A stretch of 63,815 bases of DNA from an uncultured Bacteroidota bacterium (lineage in GTDB: Bacteria; Bacteroidota; Bacteroidia; UKL13-3), in contig CAIUDH010000108.1 in the NCBI GenBank assembly GCA_903897855.1, positions 1 to 63,815 of the forward strand, read 5' to 3'. The first letter of the stretch is position 1. Every line of letters starts with the position of its first letter. Below the pieces are notes generated by a model. That model did not search any database. It was given only the letters and a program-made list of their open reading frames with translations, and was not told the origin of the DNA. A program made the position numbers and the translations under genes. Shown in pieces: positions 63,662 to 63,815 of this stretch.

Positions 63662-63815
63662 TTCTTGGACAGATTTTTTAAAACGGTTGTGTAATATTTC
63701 ACTCTCCCCACTGTTGTCCTGTTCACCGCTTAGGCGAAGATAGGCAGTTTCTCCAGACTGGTCAAGGTCGGGCTCTGTTTTGAAAGAAAAATTTTCTTCC
63801 AGCGCATTTTCTTGG
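63645..63815. mobile_element. Probable insertion sequence end, running off the window
   Basis: The integrase frame breaks near a TGTATTAGCCCCC stretch followed by TTGGACAGATTTTTT, which resembles the terminal inverted repeat of IS3-family elements. The opposite end is outside the window, so element identity and exact boundary cannot be confirmed. Confidence 0.45.
63650..63815 (-). CDS. C-terminal end of an unidentified protein, possibly in the insertion sequence
   Basis: On the minus strand a frame is open from the window edge for 54 codons and stops at 63650-63652. It ends ...SEILHNRFKKSVQELGG. I cannot match it to a transposase family. Its end lies within the predicted IS terminus, which fits an element-borne gene. 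It may also be chance. Confidence 0.35.
   Translation of the reverse strand, partial: QENALEENFSFKTEPDLDQSGETAYLRLSGEQDNSGESEILHNRFKKSVQELGG

Overview
The window is chromosomal DNA of a member of the Bacteroidota (about 38-40% GC by eye, standard genetic code). The evidence: three exported proteins end in type IX secretion (T9SS) C-terminal sorting domains (PNP...GxYxL type); TamA is replaced by a lipidated TamL; there is a FadL/SusC-style TonB receptor with a carboxypeptidase-regulatory-like N-terminus, a TPR-CHAT protein and DUF4139 proteins; Shine-Dalgarno sites are generally missing; and several promoters fit the Bacteroidota TTTG-N19-21-TAnnTTTG pattern. The order or family cannot be fixed from sequence reading alone; a Chitinophagales/Sphingobacteriales/Flavobacteriales-like lineage is likely.

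Layout. 1-275: tail of an HxlR regulator cut by the window edge. 960-5042: large T9SS-sorted repeat protein, closed by a strong bidirectional terminator. 5097-16000: mostly housekeeping genes (metallophosphoesterase, phosphohexomutase, OsmC, a lipoprotein, a DPP-IV-like peptidase, dapD, a DUF4139 protein, a sigma factor overlapping its probable zinc anti-sigma protein, tsaD). 16051-23037: tamB, a class IV aminotransferase and glutamine-dependent nadE. 23145-27962: a 1605-residue exported TPR-CHAT protein. 28178-30037: an Asp/Glu-racemase-superfamily lipoprotein without the expected catalytic cysteines, a small conserved-looking protein and TspO.

30229-38750 is the most system-like stretch: a well-formed promoter with an inverted repeat at the start site, a possible 43-residue leader ORF, TetR regulator, carboxymuconolactone-decarboxylase-like protein, sulfide:quinone-oxidoreductase-like flavoprotein, an unlisted 43-residue peptide, and a TolC-MFP-RND tripartite efflux pump. 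The genes are co-directional with short gaps, which suggests one regulon that joins flavin/thiol redox chemistry to export. A 14-codon signal-peptide-like stub overlaps the stop of the pump gene.

38880-58751: T9SS DUF1566 protein, CHASE-PAS histidine kinase, catalase-peroxidase katG, FkbM methyltransferase, fabV, a CotH-kinase protein with seven Ig-like repeats and a T9SS signal, an omega-amidase-like nitrilase, tamL head-to-head with a SpoU methyltransferase (start codons 2 bp apart), and a TonB-dependent receptor. 58858-59985: a beta-propeller-like lipoprotein.

60049-63815 is an accessory island. Two identical 20-bp direct repeats that resemble a tRNA 3' end (60078-60097 and 63056-63075) flank a 109-residue protein of unknown function, a split-kinase HipBST-type toxin-antitoxin operon and a four-helix-bundle protein. 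The second repeat abuts a perfect 23-bp inverted repeat. Beyond it lies a tyrosine integrase truncated after its SAM-like domain, apparently by an insertion sequence that runs off the window edge.
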